Counted from the stretch's first letter, positions 24,538-33,732 are shown. The stretch is DNA of 64,000 nucleotides from Oscillatoria sp. SIO1A7 (GCA_010672965.1 JAAHFN010000027.1:40481-104480), one strand, 5' to 3'. The notes: generated from the sequence alone by a model not told the origin. Numbers and translations are program-made.

Positions 24538-26028
24538 CTACTTGCGACGCTTCAATTCGGTTTCGATCGCCTGGATAACTGTCTGAATAACCTTAACCCT
24601 GGCATAGTATTTGTCATTGCCGGGAACAATAGTCCAAGGAGCGATAGGGGTGCTAGTCCGCTGCATCATCTGATTCACCGCTACATAATAAAGAGGCCAT
24701 TTATCGCGATTGCGCCAATCTTCGTCAGTGAGCTTGTATGCCTTGAAGGGATCTTGCTGGCGTTCTTTAAATCGCTCCAGTTGTTCTTGCGGGCTGATAT
24801 GGAGCCAGAACTTAACTAGGATATATCCGGCGCTAGCGAGCATATCTTCAAATTCATTAATTTCTTGATAAGCTCGCCGCCATTCCGGTTCCGTAGCAAA
24901 GCCTTCGACCCGCTCGACTAAAACTCGTCCGTACCAGGTGCGATCGAAAATGCCGATTTGGCCGGGAGCGGGCAAGCGACGCCAGAAACGCCAGAGATAA
25001 TGATGGACTTTTTCTTCCTGGGTGGGAGCGGCGAAGGGACTGACGAAATAACTGCGGGGGTCGAGTACGTCGGTCAAGCGCTTGATTGCTCCTCCTTTTC
25101 CGGCGGCATCCCAGCCTTCAAAGAGAGCCAGTACGGGAATTTGCTTTTTGTAAATGGCAAGTTGGAGTTCCCGCAGCCTTGTCTGTTCTTTGCGCAGTTG
25201 CTCTTTATATTTGTCTTTGGAAAGGCTCAGATTCAGATCCGCCCCGGCCAGCAAATCCGGTTCGGTGGGATCGAGCTTTTCTTGTGGCAGCAAAACCAGT
25301 GGAGGTGTCTGAGATTGCAGCCGATCTAGGGCTTCGGTGAGAGTGGCGACCATTTTGCTCAAGACTTTTACCCGCGCCCAGCGGCGATCGTCTCCTTCAA
25401 CCAGAGTCCAAGGGGCATGACCAGTGCTGGTTTGGATGAGCATTTCTTCGGCAAAAGCAGCATATTGCTGATAATTTTTGGCTTGCTGCCAGTCTTCTGG
25501 ACGCACTCGCCAGGAGTCTAGGGGGTCGTCGGCGGATTTTTTGAGGCGTGCTTTGAGTTCTTTTTTGCTCAGATGAATCCAGAATTTGGCGATCGCCACC
25601 CCATCATCCGCCAATTGGCGCTCGAAAGCATTAATCTGTCGCATCGCCGTCGGGATTTCTGCCTCGGTCGTCCGCCCAAAAAGCCGTTCTTCTAATACAT
25701 GCACATACCAACTGTGGTAGAAAAATCCAATGCTCCCAGAAGCCGGTAGTTTTTGCGAAAACCGCCAGAGGAAAGGATATTGCCGCTCTTGCTCGGAAGC
25801 AGGCCAGATGGGATGGACTAAAAAACCACGCGGATCCATATAGCCGACCATTTTTTTGACCAAAGACCCTTTGCCCGCCGCCGCCCAACCTTCCAGGACA
25901 ACAATCATGGTCAGCTTTTTTTCCCAACAAGCTTTTTGCAGTTGCCTTAGCTCCCGCATCAGCGATTCGATTTGGGTCTTATAGGTTTCTTTGTCTAATG
26001 ATAAGCTCAGATCCAGAGTGTCTAGCAT
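24538..26028 (-). CDS. pap: Polyphosphate:AMP phosphotransferase (double-domain PPK2)
   Basis: The 496-residue protein is a tandem fusion of two PPK2 domains. Each domain has a Walker A loop (EGWAAAGKGSLVKKM in the first, EGWDAAGKGGAIKRL in the second) and a lid motif. The second also has FDRTWYGRVLVERVEGF; the first has FYHSWYVHVLEERLFG, where the usual DRS/DRT is changed to YHS. Class II PPK2 enzymes of this size transfer phosphate from polyphosphate to AMP, giving ADP. In such fusions the C-terminal domain is normally the active one, which fits the altered N-terminal motif. The enzyme is cytosolic and supports nucleotide recycling and polyphosphate use. Confidence 0.88.
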   Translation of the reverse strand: MLDTLDLSLSLDKETYKTQIESLMRELRQLQKACWEKKLTMIVVLEGWAAAGKGSLVKKMVGYMDPRGFLVHPIWPASEQERQYPFLWRFSQKLPASGSIGFFYHSWYVHVLEERLFGRTTEAEIPTAMRQINAFERQLADDGVAIAKFWIHLSKKELKARLKKSADDPLDSWRVRPEDWQQAKNYQQYAAFAEEMLIQTSTGHAPWTLVEGDDRRWARVKVLSKMVATLTEALDRLQSQTPPLVLLPQEKLDPTEPDLLAGADLNLSLSKDKYKEQLRKEQTRLRELQLAIYKKQIPVLALFEGWDAAGKGGAIKRLTDVLDPRSYFVSPFAAPTQEEKVHHYLWRFWRRLPAPGQIGIFDRTWYGRVLVERVEGFATEPEWRRAYQEINEFEDMLASAGYILVKFWLHISPQEQLERFKERQQDPFKAYKLTDEDWRNRDKWPLYYVAVNQMMQRTSTPIAPWTIVPGNDKYYARVKVIQTVIQAIETELKRRK

Positions 26029-26370
26029 AAAATAATTTCGGTAAGTCTTTATGGGTAATTAACCGCCAAATTTGTGGCCCGCCGCTAATCTATGAGCCGG
26101 GGTTCGGGTAATGCGATCGAGGCTGCCTTGGCTGTTACCTTTGCCTATATATATAAAAGTTCAGAGGGCGCAAAAGTGCAGAAAGTCCAGAAAATTTCTG
26201 CCTCCAGCGTTGAAATTTGAGCAAAACTGTGCTAATGTGGCTTTATAGCCTCAAAAAGAGGCAAAAAAACAGGGCCACGTTTTAGCCGGGACCCTTTCTC
26301 ACAAGATGCACAGTAAACCTTAGCAAGGAGGTGTTTTCACTCAAAAAAAATTTCTCCCTAAAAAACCCAG

Positions 26371-26518
26371 GCTGTTAGGGGTAAGCCAAGGACTCGCGGG
26401 CACTAGCGGGGACTAGCGGGCAAGCAGTCCATTGGCTTATTCCAATAACAGCGCCAGGTGGGAAACCCGCCCAAAAATACCGCTGACTGTCCAATAAGCG
26501 GCAGCGGGTGGGTTTCCC
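26371..26518. ncRNA. Strongly structured intergenic region, possible ncRNA
   Basis: Two large hairpins follow one another. The first has arms GCTGTTA/TAACAGC, TAAGCCAA/TTGGCTTA and GGACT/AGTCC with small bulges (26371-26452). The second has GGGAAACCCGCCC (26460-26472) with GGGTGGGTTTCCC (26506-26518) and an inner CCGCT/AGCGG pair. The loop of the first contains three ACTAGCGGG-like units. No protein fits. I do not recognise it as 6S, tmRNA or RNase P RNA. It may equally be a pair of mobile inverted repeats. Orientation is unknown. Confidence 0.35.
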
Positions 26519-26746
26519 TTGGGAGAAATTAACCCTAGTTTTCACCACTGGCCTTAATAAGGGGCAGAGAAGGCAGAGGGGCAGAGGAGACAGAGGGGGC
26601 AACGTTCTTCCTCCGCTCCGCTTCCTCCGCTCCCTGCGCCGCGAGCGAGCGCGATCGCGATCGCTCGCGACCCGCCAACGCGGCTATTTGCACCAGGGGA
26701 GTAAACGAGGCGTAGCACCTCCTTGCTTTTTGTAGATTCTACAATG

Positions 26747-26797
26747 GCTTGGTTTTGTATGCGCTCGTATGCAGACGGAGGGCATACAAAACCAAGC
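26747..26797. repeat. Perfect 16-bp inverted repeat
   Basis: GCTTGGTTTTGTATGC and GCATACAAAACCAAGC are separated by 19 bases. It is not followed by a T-run, so it is a poor terminator candidate. It lies in the 1.1-kb gap between the PAP and ctaB genes. No gene is credible in that gap; small open frames over it are low-quality. Confidence 0.7.
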
Positions 26798-27116
26798 GCC
26801 CCAGCGGTAAACCTAAACTTTGATTGGAAACTAACTAATTTTTTTTTAGGTTTTAACTTATCAGAATTGGTAGATAGTCTCATATCGTACTCACAAGGAT
26901 ACCAGTTCTGAACCTTTGCTCTTTTGGCGAAGGTATAGCACTACGCAAATGAGTTAAGACATTTATAAACGCTCGCTCCTTAGTCAGTTCCTACTTATTA
27001 CCTTGAGACTTTTGACTTTTTACTTGCGCGTAGCGCTATATTGTCAAAAAAAAATTGCAAAACTGAAAACTCTCAACGGCGCGAACTATTTATTCCATCA
27101 GCGCTCGTTATAGCTG

Positions 27117-27152
27117 AGAAACCCGGTTTTTCCAACAAAAAACCGGGTTTCT
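27117..27152 (-). terminator. Hairpin AGAAACCCGG/CCGGGTTTCT, probable terminator of ctaA-ctaB
   Basis: The arms AGAAACCCGGTTTTT and AAAAACCGGGTTTCT form a perfect 15-bp stem. It lies 19 bp downstream of the ctaB stop codon. The same hairpin recurs at 54757-54789 and in variant form at 58018-58052, so it is also an interspersed repeat (family D). Confidence 0.65.
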
Positions 27153-27171
27153 GGCCTAACTTAAAACTGTT

Positions 27172-28155
27172 TTATGAAATCATCGCGATTCGCGCTAACT
27201 TTTCTATATTGTCTGCGATCGCGCTCGTCAGTTGATGGCTTGCAGGCAAACTATCCACAACCATGCCAGCACAGAGAAGCATCAAATAGAGAATGGAATA
27301 CTTAAACAAACCTCTAGCAATCTGCTTGTCTGTCGGTTGCTGCAATAACTGCCAAGCTTTGCTAGCAAAAATGCCCCCGAGCCACAAAGCAATTCCGGCA
27401 TAAATGGCACCGTTGGCATGGAGGGGATAAACCAGCAAAAAGGTTACCGGCAACATAATCAGGGTATAAATCCAAATCTGACGGGCAGTTGTTTCATCCC
27501 CAGCAATAACCGGCAACATGGGAACGCCGACTTCTGCGTATTCATCGCGAATATACATGGCCAATGCCCAGAAATGTGGCGGCGTCCAGAGAAAGACGAT
27601 CGCAAACATAACCCAAGACGCCCAAGTCAGCTCGCCGGTTACTGCAGCCCAGCCGACTAGAGGCGGAATCGCCCCTGCCGCACCGCCAATAACAATGTTT
27701 TGAGCAGTATGGCGCTTGAGCCAGTGAGTATAAATCAGAACGTAGAAGACAATGCCGGACATGGCCAATCCGGCGGCGAGGAAATTGGCGACGATGGCGA
27801 GCAAGCTAAACGATGCAACCGCTAGGGCTATAGCAAATATCAAAGCATCCCGGGGCTGCACCCGACCGGAGGGAAGAGGTCGATGGCGGGTGCGCTCCAT
27901 AACATAATCTATGTCTCGGTCGTAAATACAGTTAATCGTATTGGCAGATGCAGAAGCAAAAGCACCGCCAGTCAGAGTTGCCAGTAATAGCAGCGGCTCC
28001 ACCTGTCCTTTTGCCGCCACCCACATTCCGGCGGCAGTGCTGATCAGCAGCAGGAGAATAATTCTGGGCTTGGTTAGCTGGTAATAGCTCTCTACTACCT
28101 GCCACAGATTTTCATGGTGCCGTTGCCTACCAGTGCTAATAATTTCTTGCATCAA
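27172..28155 (-). CDS. ctaB: Heme O synthase (protoheme IX farnesyltransferase)
   Basis: The 327-residue membrane protein is a UbiA-type prenyltransferase with about nine helices. The substrate-binding motif [18 protein letters not shown], with DRDxD, and HRPLPSG after it are typical of heme O synthase; a second aspartate-rich part is [15 protein letters not shown]. It adds a farnesyl group to heme b, giving heme O, for cytochrome oxidase. It follows ctaA on the same strand after 123 bp. The coxBAC genes lie on the opposite strand, as usual in cyanobacteria. Confidence 0.95.
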   Translation of the reverse strand: MMQEIISTGRQRHHENLWQVVESYYQLTKPRIILLLLISTAAGMWVAAKGQVEPLLLLATLTGGAFASASANTINCIYDRDIDYVMERTRHRPLPSGRVQPRDALIFAIALAVASFSLLAIVANFLAAGLAMSGIVFYVLIYTHWLKRHTAQNIVIGGAAGAIPPLVGWAAVTGELTWASWVMFAIVFLWTPPHFWALAMYIRDEYAEVGVPMLPVIAGDETTARQIWIYTLIMLPVTFLLVYPLHANGAIYAGIALWLGGIFASKAWQLLQQPTDKQIARGLFKYSILYLMLLCAGMVVDSLPASHQLTSAIADNIEKLARIAMIS

Positions 28156-28180
28156 TTTTTTTCCTCTAGCTAAGACGTTT

Positions 28181-28278
28181 TTTGAGTTTTAAGTTTTGAG
28201 TTTTAAGTTCAATATTTGCAACTCAAAATTCAAAATTTAAAATTTAAGATTCAAAACTCAAAATTCAAAATTCAAAAT
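28181..28278. repeat. Heptamer arrays TTTTAAG and AAAATTC
   Basis: GTTTTAAGTTTTGAGTTTTA occurs first, followed after a short gap by a run of CAAAATT heptamers of the complementary kind. The array sits between ctaA and ctaB, which are otherwise closely spaced. Confidence 0.75.
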
Positions 28279-29202
28279 TTAAACCTCTCCTTCTGGCAGC
28301 CGATCGCGAATTGCCAGAACTGCAAAAACCACCAAGGTGCCAAGCAAGGCTGCACCGGTGGCTTGGTGGGCGACGGTCAGGGGTTCGACTTGCAAGTGGA
28401 GATAGAAAGTGGCGACGCCCAAGCCAATCTGCGTCCCTAACAAAATTCCGGCGATCGCAGCCAGTTGGCGAAGAGTCGGATGCAGTTCTTTGGCGCGCCA
28501 AGCCAGAACTGTTAGAGCGAGGATTGCTAAAGTGGGCGGTAGGACGCCGGCGATATGGCTATTCATCACCGCGCATAGTTGGTTATAGCCAAAGCATTGG
28601 TGCAGAGCCCATTGGGACCCCACTAAGCCACCTAAGATGCTTTGGATATAGACGAGAATGGCACTAGCTCCGCCAAGCCAAGTCAGCCAATTTCCGGCGC
28701 TGCCAGTGCTTTGATAGGGGATTAGCACCGATCCGATCGCCAGTATCGTGCAGAAAAATAGCAGCGCCGTCCCCAAGTGAGCCGTGACGATATCGAAGCG
28801 GAGCAGTTCGGTTACGGTTAGTCCTCCGAGGACTCCCTGGAATACGATTAAACCTAGGGCTCCGGTAGCGGCCCAAGGCAACCATTTAGGGGTTTCCGAT
28901 CGATACCACCAGGTCGTAGCGGTTAGAAAAATTGCCATCAGGCCAATTAGGGCAGCATCTAAGCGATGAAACCACTCTAAAAACACTTGTAGGTTCATCT
29001 GCTGCGCCGGCACCAATTTTCCGTAACATAGGGGCCAATCCGGGCAAGCCAGTCCGGCATTCATTACCCTAGTGGCGCTGCCCACTGCCATTAATAAGAA
29101 AGTGGCGATCGCTATTTTCCAAACGAAGCGGCGGATGCGAGTCCTCGGCTGCGAGTCTGGAACGGCGATCGGCTCCGAGCCATTTAGCACTGAATTGGCC
29201 AT
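28279..29202 (-). CDS. ctaA: Heme A synthase (COX15/CtaA family)
   Basis: The 307-residue protein has eight membrane helices in two similar halves. Conserved His residues are visible in LEWFHRLDAALIG, VTAHLGTALLFF, MNSHIAGVL and VAHQATGAALLGTLV. The early segment GSATRVMNAGLACPDWPLCYG carries the conserved CPDWPLC Cys pair of CtaA proteins. It oxidises heme O to heme A in the membrane. Expression is probably coordinated with ctaB downstream and with the divergent coxB gene across a 608-bp shared regulatory region. Confidence 0.93.
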   Translation of the reverse strand: MANSVLNGSEPIAVPDSQPRTRIRRFVWKIAIATFLLMAVGSATRVMNAGLACPDWPLCYGKLVPAQQMNLQVFLEWFHRLDAALIGLMAIFLTATTWWYRSETPKWLPWAATGALGLIVFQGVLGGLTVTELLRFDIVTAHLGTALLFFCTILAIGSVLIPYQSTGSAGNWLTWLGGASAILVYIQSILGGLVGSQWALHQCFGYNQLCAVMNSHIAGVLPPTLAILALTVLAWRAKELHPTLRQLAAIAGILLGTQIGLGVATFYLHLQVEPLTVAHQATGAALLGTLVVFAVLAIRDRLPEGEV

Positions 29203-29309
29203 AAGCTGTTCCCTCTGCTCAACTAAACTTAATCTAATCGCGAGCTTATGCCTGCCGAACGCAGATGAAATGCTCTAGTTACTAGGTTAATCCGCCTTTT
29301 CCAGAAGGG

Positions 29310-29666
29310 ACAAAGTTTTAGATTTTTTTCCGATTGTTCGGGGTTTACTTGGTTTTAAACTGGGTTCCAGAGGAGAAAAAGCTTTATATTTTTTTCCGAT
29401 TGTGCAGTTTGCTACCTCGGGTTTTCAACTGGGTTCCAGAAGAAAGAAAGCTTTATATTTTTTTCAGATTGTGCGGTTCGCTACCTCGGGTTTATAGCAC
29501 TACTAAGATGGCGATCGGGTAAATAGGGTATAGCAGTCAGGCGTTCGGCCAATAGCGCATAAGCTGACTGCTGAGAGCTGACCGCTGAAAGCTATATAAA
29601 CTGGGGTTCCAGAAAAAAAAATATAAAGATTTTCTTCTTATTGTCAAGTTCGCTACTTCGGGTTTA
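29310..29666. repeat. Degenerate ~70-bp tandem repeat between ctaA and coxB
   Basis: Units begin near 29357, 29427 and 29598 with AACTGGGTTCCAGA or close variants and end with TCGCTACCTCGGGTTT or variants; an older, worn unit precedes them near 29310. Each contains an AT-rich middle, GCTTTATATTTTTTTC or similar. An unrelated hairpin (AGCAGTCAG...CTGACTGCT, about 29532-29576) interrupts before the last unit. The array lies in the divergent promoter region of the oxidase genes. Confidence 0.75.
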
Positions 29667-29810
29667 AACTTACTTATCAAAAATAGAGAGAAGTTGCTAA
29701 GTTAAGTGTAAAAAGCAACCCCCTCCCCGGAAGCTTTTCCCTTAGAATTTAAGGAGACAAAGGAAACCTATAGAACGGGGCGGGGAGCTTGCGTTACGAG
29801 GAGGCGCGCT

Positions 29811-30800
29811 GTGAACATACCGAGTACCATTGCCACCATGCTGGCTGGCATAGCTCTGACCCTGATTAGTCTTTGGGTTGGGCAACACCACGGTCTAATG
29901 CCTGTGGCAGCATCAGAAGAAGCCCTCTTGGTAGATGGACTATTCAATACCATGATGACTATCTCCGTGGGCCTGTTCATCTTAGTTCAAGGGGCACTCG
30001 TATTTGCCATCTTTAAATTTCGGCAGCGTCCCGGAGACAATACAGACGGACCGCCGATAGAAGGCAACATTTCCCTAGAAATTCTCTGGACCGGAATTCC
30101 AGTAGTTATCGTTCTGGGACTCTCTGCTTATAGCTTCGAGGTATATAACTTGATGGGCGGGCTAGACCCAATGGCCTCCCACGATATGGGAGCCAAGGTG
30201 GCCGAGATGCGAGGGGCTGCGATCGCCGCTCCTATTGACTCGGAGGGTAACCCCCAACCCCAAGAAAACAAGCAAATTGCCCTCGGCGTCGGCGCTTCCC
30301 CAGAAACTGAAGGGCAAGCAGCAGACGTGACCGTAAACGTTATGGGGCTGCAATTTGCCTGGATTTTTAGCTATCCGGAAACTGGCGTATATTCTGGAGA
30401 ACTGCACGTCCCCGCAGGCAAAGATGTCCAGCTCAATATAACGGCCCAAGACGTGCTGCATGCCTTCTGGATACCAGAGTTTCGGCTCAAGCAAGACGCC
30501 ATTCCGGGGCGCGAAGTCCAACTACGCTTCAAACCCAAAGTTCCAGGCGAATATTCTGTAGTCTGCGCCGAACTCTGTGGGTCTTACCACGGCGCAATGA
30601 AAACTCTAGCGATCGTTCATACTCAAGAGGATTTCGATGCCTGGATGCAGTCCCAAGTCGCCAATCTCCCAGACGATACTCGGACTCTGGCGATGAATCC
30701 AGCAGACTTATCCAACGAGGAGTTTCTGACTCCCTATGCTGCGGAAATGGGAATTACTTCCGAAACCATAGAACAGTTGCACTCATCTCACCACCATTAA
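29811..30800 (+). CDS. coxB: Cytochrome c oxidase subunit II
   Basis: The 329-residue protein starts at a GTG preceded by GAGGAGG. Two membrane helices (residues about 5-25 and 45-68, then another near 90-108) anchor it. The CuA domain has the expected ligands: His in VLHAFWIPEF and the CAELCGSYHGAMK motif with two Cys, His and Met. It receives electrons from cytochrome c6 or plastocyanin at the outer side. A segment of about 50 residues before the CuA domain (MAAAI-like linker with PQPQENKQ) is longer than in bacterial subunits outside cyanobacteria. It begins the coxB-coxA-coxC operon. Confidence 0.95.
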   Translation: MNIPSTIATMLAGIALTLISLWVGQHHGLMPVAASEEALLVDGLFNTMMTISVGLFILVQGALVFAIFKFRQRPGDNTDGPPIEGNISLEILWTGIPVVIVLGLSAYSFEVYNLMGGLDPMASHDMGAKVAEMRGAAIAAPIDSEGNPQPQENKQIALGVGASPETEGQAADVTVNVMGLQFAWIFSYPETGVYSGELHVPAGKDVQLNITAQDVLHAFWIPEFRLKQDAIPGREVQLRFKPKVPGEYSVVCAELCGSYHGAMKTLAIVHTQEDFDAWMQSQVANLPDDTRTLAMNPADLSNEEFLTPYAAEMGITSETIEQLHSSHHH

Positions 30801-30804
30801 GGGT

Positions 30805-30958
30805 ATGGGGCGTGGGGTGTGGGGTGTAGAGAAAAGTGAAAAGTGAACAGTGAACAGTGAACAGTGAAAGGTGAAAAAAATAAAACCCCGTTCGCACGAA
30901 TCGCCTATTCACTGTTCGCTGTTCTCTCATTCCCTACACCCTACACCCTACACCCTTC
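30805..30958. repeat. Inverted nested heptamer arrays between coxB and coxA
   Basis: GGGGTGT heptamers, then AGTGAAC heptamers, are followed after about 35 bases by the complements TTCACTGTTC and then CCCTACA heptamers. The region can fold into one long hairpin inside the operon. Similar inverted heptamer pairs are at 12608-12720 and 28181-28278. Confidence 0.75.
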
Positions 30959-31050
30959 CCCAAGGCAAGCATAAGTCAAGCAGAAGATTTCCCAAGCCCA
31001 AAAATCCAAAATCGCTTTAATCTATAATCCAAAAATCGCAATCATTTCCT

Positions 31051-32730
31051 ATGACCACAGCAGAAATGGAAACCAGTCCACAGCCAGCACCCCACTCGCC
31101 AGAAGAAGGTGGGGGGAATTGGCGAGAATACTTTAGCTTTAGTACCGATCACAAAGTCATCGGAATTCAGTACCTAGTTACCAGCTTCATCTTCTATTTA
31201 ATTGGCGGCCTTTTGGCAGAAGGGGTACGGACGGAGCTGGCAACCCCAGACCCGGATTTTGTCAGTCCCGACCTCTATAACGGGCTCTTTACAGTTCACG
31301 CCACTGTAATGATTTTCCTGTGGATAGTACCTGTAGGGGCTGGATTTGCAAACTATCTAATTCCCTTGATGATTGGGGCGCGGGATATGGCATTTCCTCG
31401 CTTGAATGCCGTAGCCTTTTGGATGATTCCCCCTGGGGGCATTTTGCTGCTGTCCAGCTTCTTCTTCGACCCCCCGGCAGCGGGCTGGACTTCCTATCCG
31501 CCTTTGAGCCTGATAACCAACGAAGCCGGTCAGCTCATTTGGATTCTCAGCCTTTTAGTTCTGGGAACTTCCTCGATTCTGGGTGCGATTAACTTTTTTA
31601 CTACGATAATGTTAATGCGCATCCCCGATATGAAGCTTAACGATATGCCCTTGATATGCTGGGCAATGCTAGCCACCTCGGGGCTGATTCTGATTGCGAC
31701 GCCAGTTTTGGCCGGGGCTCTGATTCTGCTCGCATTCGACCTCATAGCCGGGACTGCTTTCTTCAATCCCACTGGCGGCGGCGACCCAATTGTCTATCAG
31801 CATATGTTCTGGTTTTATTCTCACCCGGCAGTTTATATTATGATTCTGCCGGTGTTTGGATTGATTTCAGAAATATTGCCGGTACATTCGCGCAAGCCTA
31901 TTTTTGGCTACCAAGCGATCGCCTATTCCAGTCTCGCTATCAGCTTCTTGGGCTTAATCGTCTGGGCGCACCACATGTTTACTAGCGGCACCCCCGGCTG
32001 GCTGCGGATGTTCTTTATGATTGCCACTATGGCGATCGCCGTCCCCACCGGCATCAAAGTATTTAGCTGGGTCGCCACAATCTGGGGCGGGAAACTCAGG
32101 CTCAATAGCGCCATGTTCTTTAGCATCGGCTTCGTCTCCATGTTTGTCATCGGCGGCCTCAGCGGCATCATGCTCGCCTCCGTTCCCTTCGACATCCACG
32201 TTCACGACACTTACTTCGTCGTCGCTCACCTTCACTACGTCCTTTTTGGCGGTAGCGTCTTCGGCATCTATGCCGGTCTATATCATTGGTTCCCCAAAAT
32301 GACCGGTCGGATGCTAAACGAATTTTGGGGTAAAGTTCATTTCGCCCTAACCTTGATTGGCTTTAACCTCTGCTTCCTGCCCATGCATTGGCTCGGGCTC
32401 CAAGGAATGCCTCGGCGGGTTGCCCTCTACGACCCCAAATTTGCTACCGTCAATATGATTTGCACCGTCGGTTCCTTCATCCTGGCGATTTCCACGATTC
32501 CTTTTATCATCAACGCCATCTGGAGTTGGAATCGGGGAACCAAAGCAAAGGCCAATCCCTGGAGGGCTCTAACTCTAGAATGGCTGACAAGCTCTCCCCC
32601 GCCGGTCGAGAACTTCTTGGAAGAACCCGTCTTGTGGTCGGGACCGTATGAATACGGCATAGATACGGTCAGTTACGACACCGAGCAATCCGTTGAAGAA
32701 TTGCTAGCTGAAGTTAAAGGCAGTAACTAG
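31051..32730 (+). CDS. coxA: Cytochrome c oxidase subunit I
   Basis: The 559-residue protein has twelve membrane helices. The heme a His is in LFTVHATVMIFLW. The CuB site begins with HPAVYIMILP, where His and Tyr are the cross-linked pair, and continues with the HH of VWAHHMFTSG. The final heme ligands are in HDTYFVVAHLHYVLFGG. These are all residues needed for oxygen reduction and proton pumping of the A-type enzyme. It lies between coxB and coxC in a terminal oxidase operon. The gap to coxC holds a MITE and heptamers. Confidence 0.96.
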   Translation: MTTAEMETSPQPAPHSPEEGGGNWREYFSFSTDHKVIGIQYLVTSFIFYLIGGLLAEGVRTELATPDPDFVSPDLYNGLFTVHATVMIFLWIVPVGAGFANYLIPLMIGARDMAFPRLNAVAFWMIPPGGILLLSSFFFDPPAAGWTSYPPLSLITNEAGQLIWILSLLVLGTSSILGAINFFTTIMLMRIPDMKLNDMPLICWAMLATSGLILIATPVLAGALILLAFDLIAGTAFFNPTGGGDPIVYQHMFWFYSHPAVYIMILPVFGLISEILPVHSRKPIFGYQAIAYSSLAISFLGLIVWAHHMFTSGTPGWLRMFFMIATMAIAVPTGIKVFSWVATIWGGKLRLNSAMFFSIGFVSMFVIGGLSGIMLASVPFDIHVHDTYFVVAHLHYVLFGGSVFGIYAGLYHWFPKMTGRMLNEFWGKVHFALTLIGFNLCFLPMHWLGLQGMPRRVALYDPKFATVNMICTVGSFILAISTIPFIINAIWSWNRGTKAKANPWRALTLEWLTSSPPPVENFLEEPVLWSGPYEYGIDTVSYDTEQSVEELLAEVKGSN

Positions 32731-32824
32731 GGTGTAGGGTGTAGGGTGTGGGGAATGAGAGAGTTTTAAGTTTTAAGTTTTGAGTTTTAAGTTAAAGACT
32801 AAGCAAACTCAAAACTCTCAAGCT

Positions 32825-32962
32825 TAAGCGGTTCTCAAATTAATGTGATGTCTGGGGCGAAGCATCCCAGTACGGGAATCCTCGCTCAGGGCGCTGAGAT
32901 AGTCTCGGGGATGCTGTCGCCCCTACGTTGTCGTTCATTACACTTATTTGAGAAACGCGATA
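32825..32962. mobile_element. Full-length family A MITE (138 bp) between coxA and coxC
   Basis: The ends AAGCGGTTCTCAAATTA and TTATTTGAGAAACGCGAT pair with few mismatches. The inner arms are CTGGGGCGAAGCATCCC and GGGGATGCTGTCGCCCC. It interrupts the coxA-coxC spacer, and heptamers flank it (GTGTAGG and GTTTTAA before; CAATGCC after, about 32983-33020). Confidence 0.85.
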
Positions 32963-33052
32963 AGAACTCAAAACTCTATCCAATGCCCAATGCCCAATGC
33001 CCAATGCCCAATGCCCAATTCTTGTTTCTTTTTGAAAAATTGACAAAAACTC

Positions 33053-33673
33053 ATGCAAATTTCGACGATTGAAGAGTCTCAGAGCGTTGTCGAGGCCGGG
33101 CACGGTGCCGCCGCCGGACACCACGAAGAACATCCCGACTTTCGTATATTTGGCGTAATTGTCTTCCTGATTGCCGAGTCGATGATTTTTCTGGGCTTGT
33201 TTGCCGCCTACGGCACTTTCCGCCTGGTCGCGCCAGAATGGCCGCCGGAAGGAACCCCGGAAATGGAACTGCTGCTGCCCGGTGTTAATACTATTATTCT
33301 GATTACCAGCAGCTTCGTGATGAATAGAGGCAACAAAGCTATCAAAGAAAATAATGTGGCGGGATTGCGGATTTGGTTTGGCATTACCGCCGCAATGGGC
33401 GCTATATTCTTGTGCGGGCAGCTCTTCGAGTATTTCCACACTGGCTTTGGTCTGGCGGATAATATTTTTACCAGCACTTTTTATGTCCTGACCGGCTTCC
33501 ACGGCTTGCATGTCGGTTTTGGATTGCTGCTGATTTTGGCGGTGCTAGCGCGCAGTCTTAAAGCAGACCGCTATTCTAGCGAACATCACTTCGGCCCAGA
33601 AGCTGCCGAACTTTACTGGCACTTTGTGGATGTAATCTGGATTATTCTCTTTGGTATTCTCTATTTGCTCTGA
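33053..33673 (+). CDS. coxC: Cytochrome c oxidase subunit III
   Basis: The 206-residue protein has five membrane helices, as in short cyanobacterial subunit III proteins. Signature parts are RIFGVIVFLIAESMIFLGLFAAY, read in parts, STFYVLTGFHGLHVGFGLLL with the conserved His residues, and AELYWHFVDVIWIILFGILYL at the end. It stabilises subunit I in the membrane. It is the last gene of the oxidase operon, since a strong terminator follows 36 bp later. Confidence 0.95.
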   Translation: MQISTIEESQSVVEAGHGAAAGHHEEHPDFRIFGVIVFLIAESMIFLGLFAAYGTFRLVAPEWPPEGTPEMELLLPGVNTIILITSSFVMNRGNKAIKENNVAGLRIWFGITAAMGAIFLCGQLFEYFHTGFGLADNIFTSTFYVLTGFHGLHVGFGLLLILAVLARSLKADRYSSEHHFGPEAAELYWHFVDVIWIILFGILYLL

Positions 33674-33708
33674 GCGTTTTAGGTTTATTTTTCGTCTCCA
33701 GTGTCACG

Positions 33709-33732
33709 CCCCCTGTTAAGGGGGTTTTTTTT
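33709..33732 (+). terminator. Rho-independent terminator after coxC
   Basis: The stem CCCCCT/AGGGGG with loop GTTA is followed by eight T. It lies 36 bp after the coxC stop codon. Confidence 0.9.

Noticed and set aside
24538-25340. Plus-strand frames of 84-123 codons inside the PAP gene
   Set aside because: They are shadows of the PPK2 coding sequence on the other strand.
26029-27171. Search for tRNA, tmRNA, RNase P RNA or riboswitch in the PAP-ctaB gap
   Set aside because: I found no tRNA cloverleaf and no conserved core of the known RNAs. Only the tandem hairpins reported above remain as a candidate.
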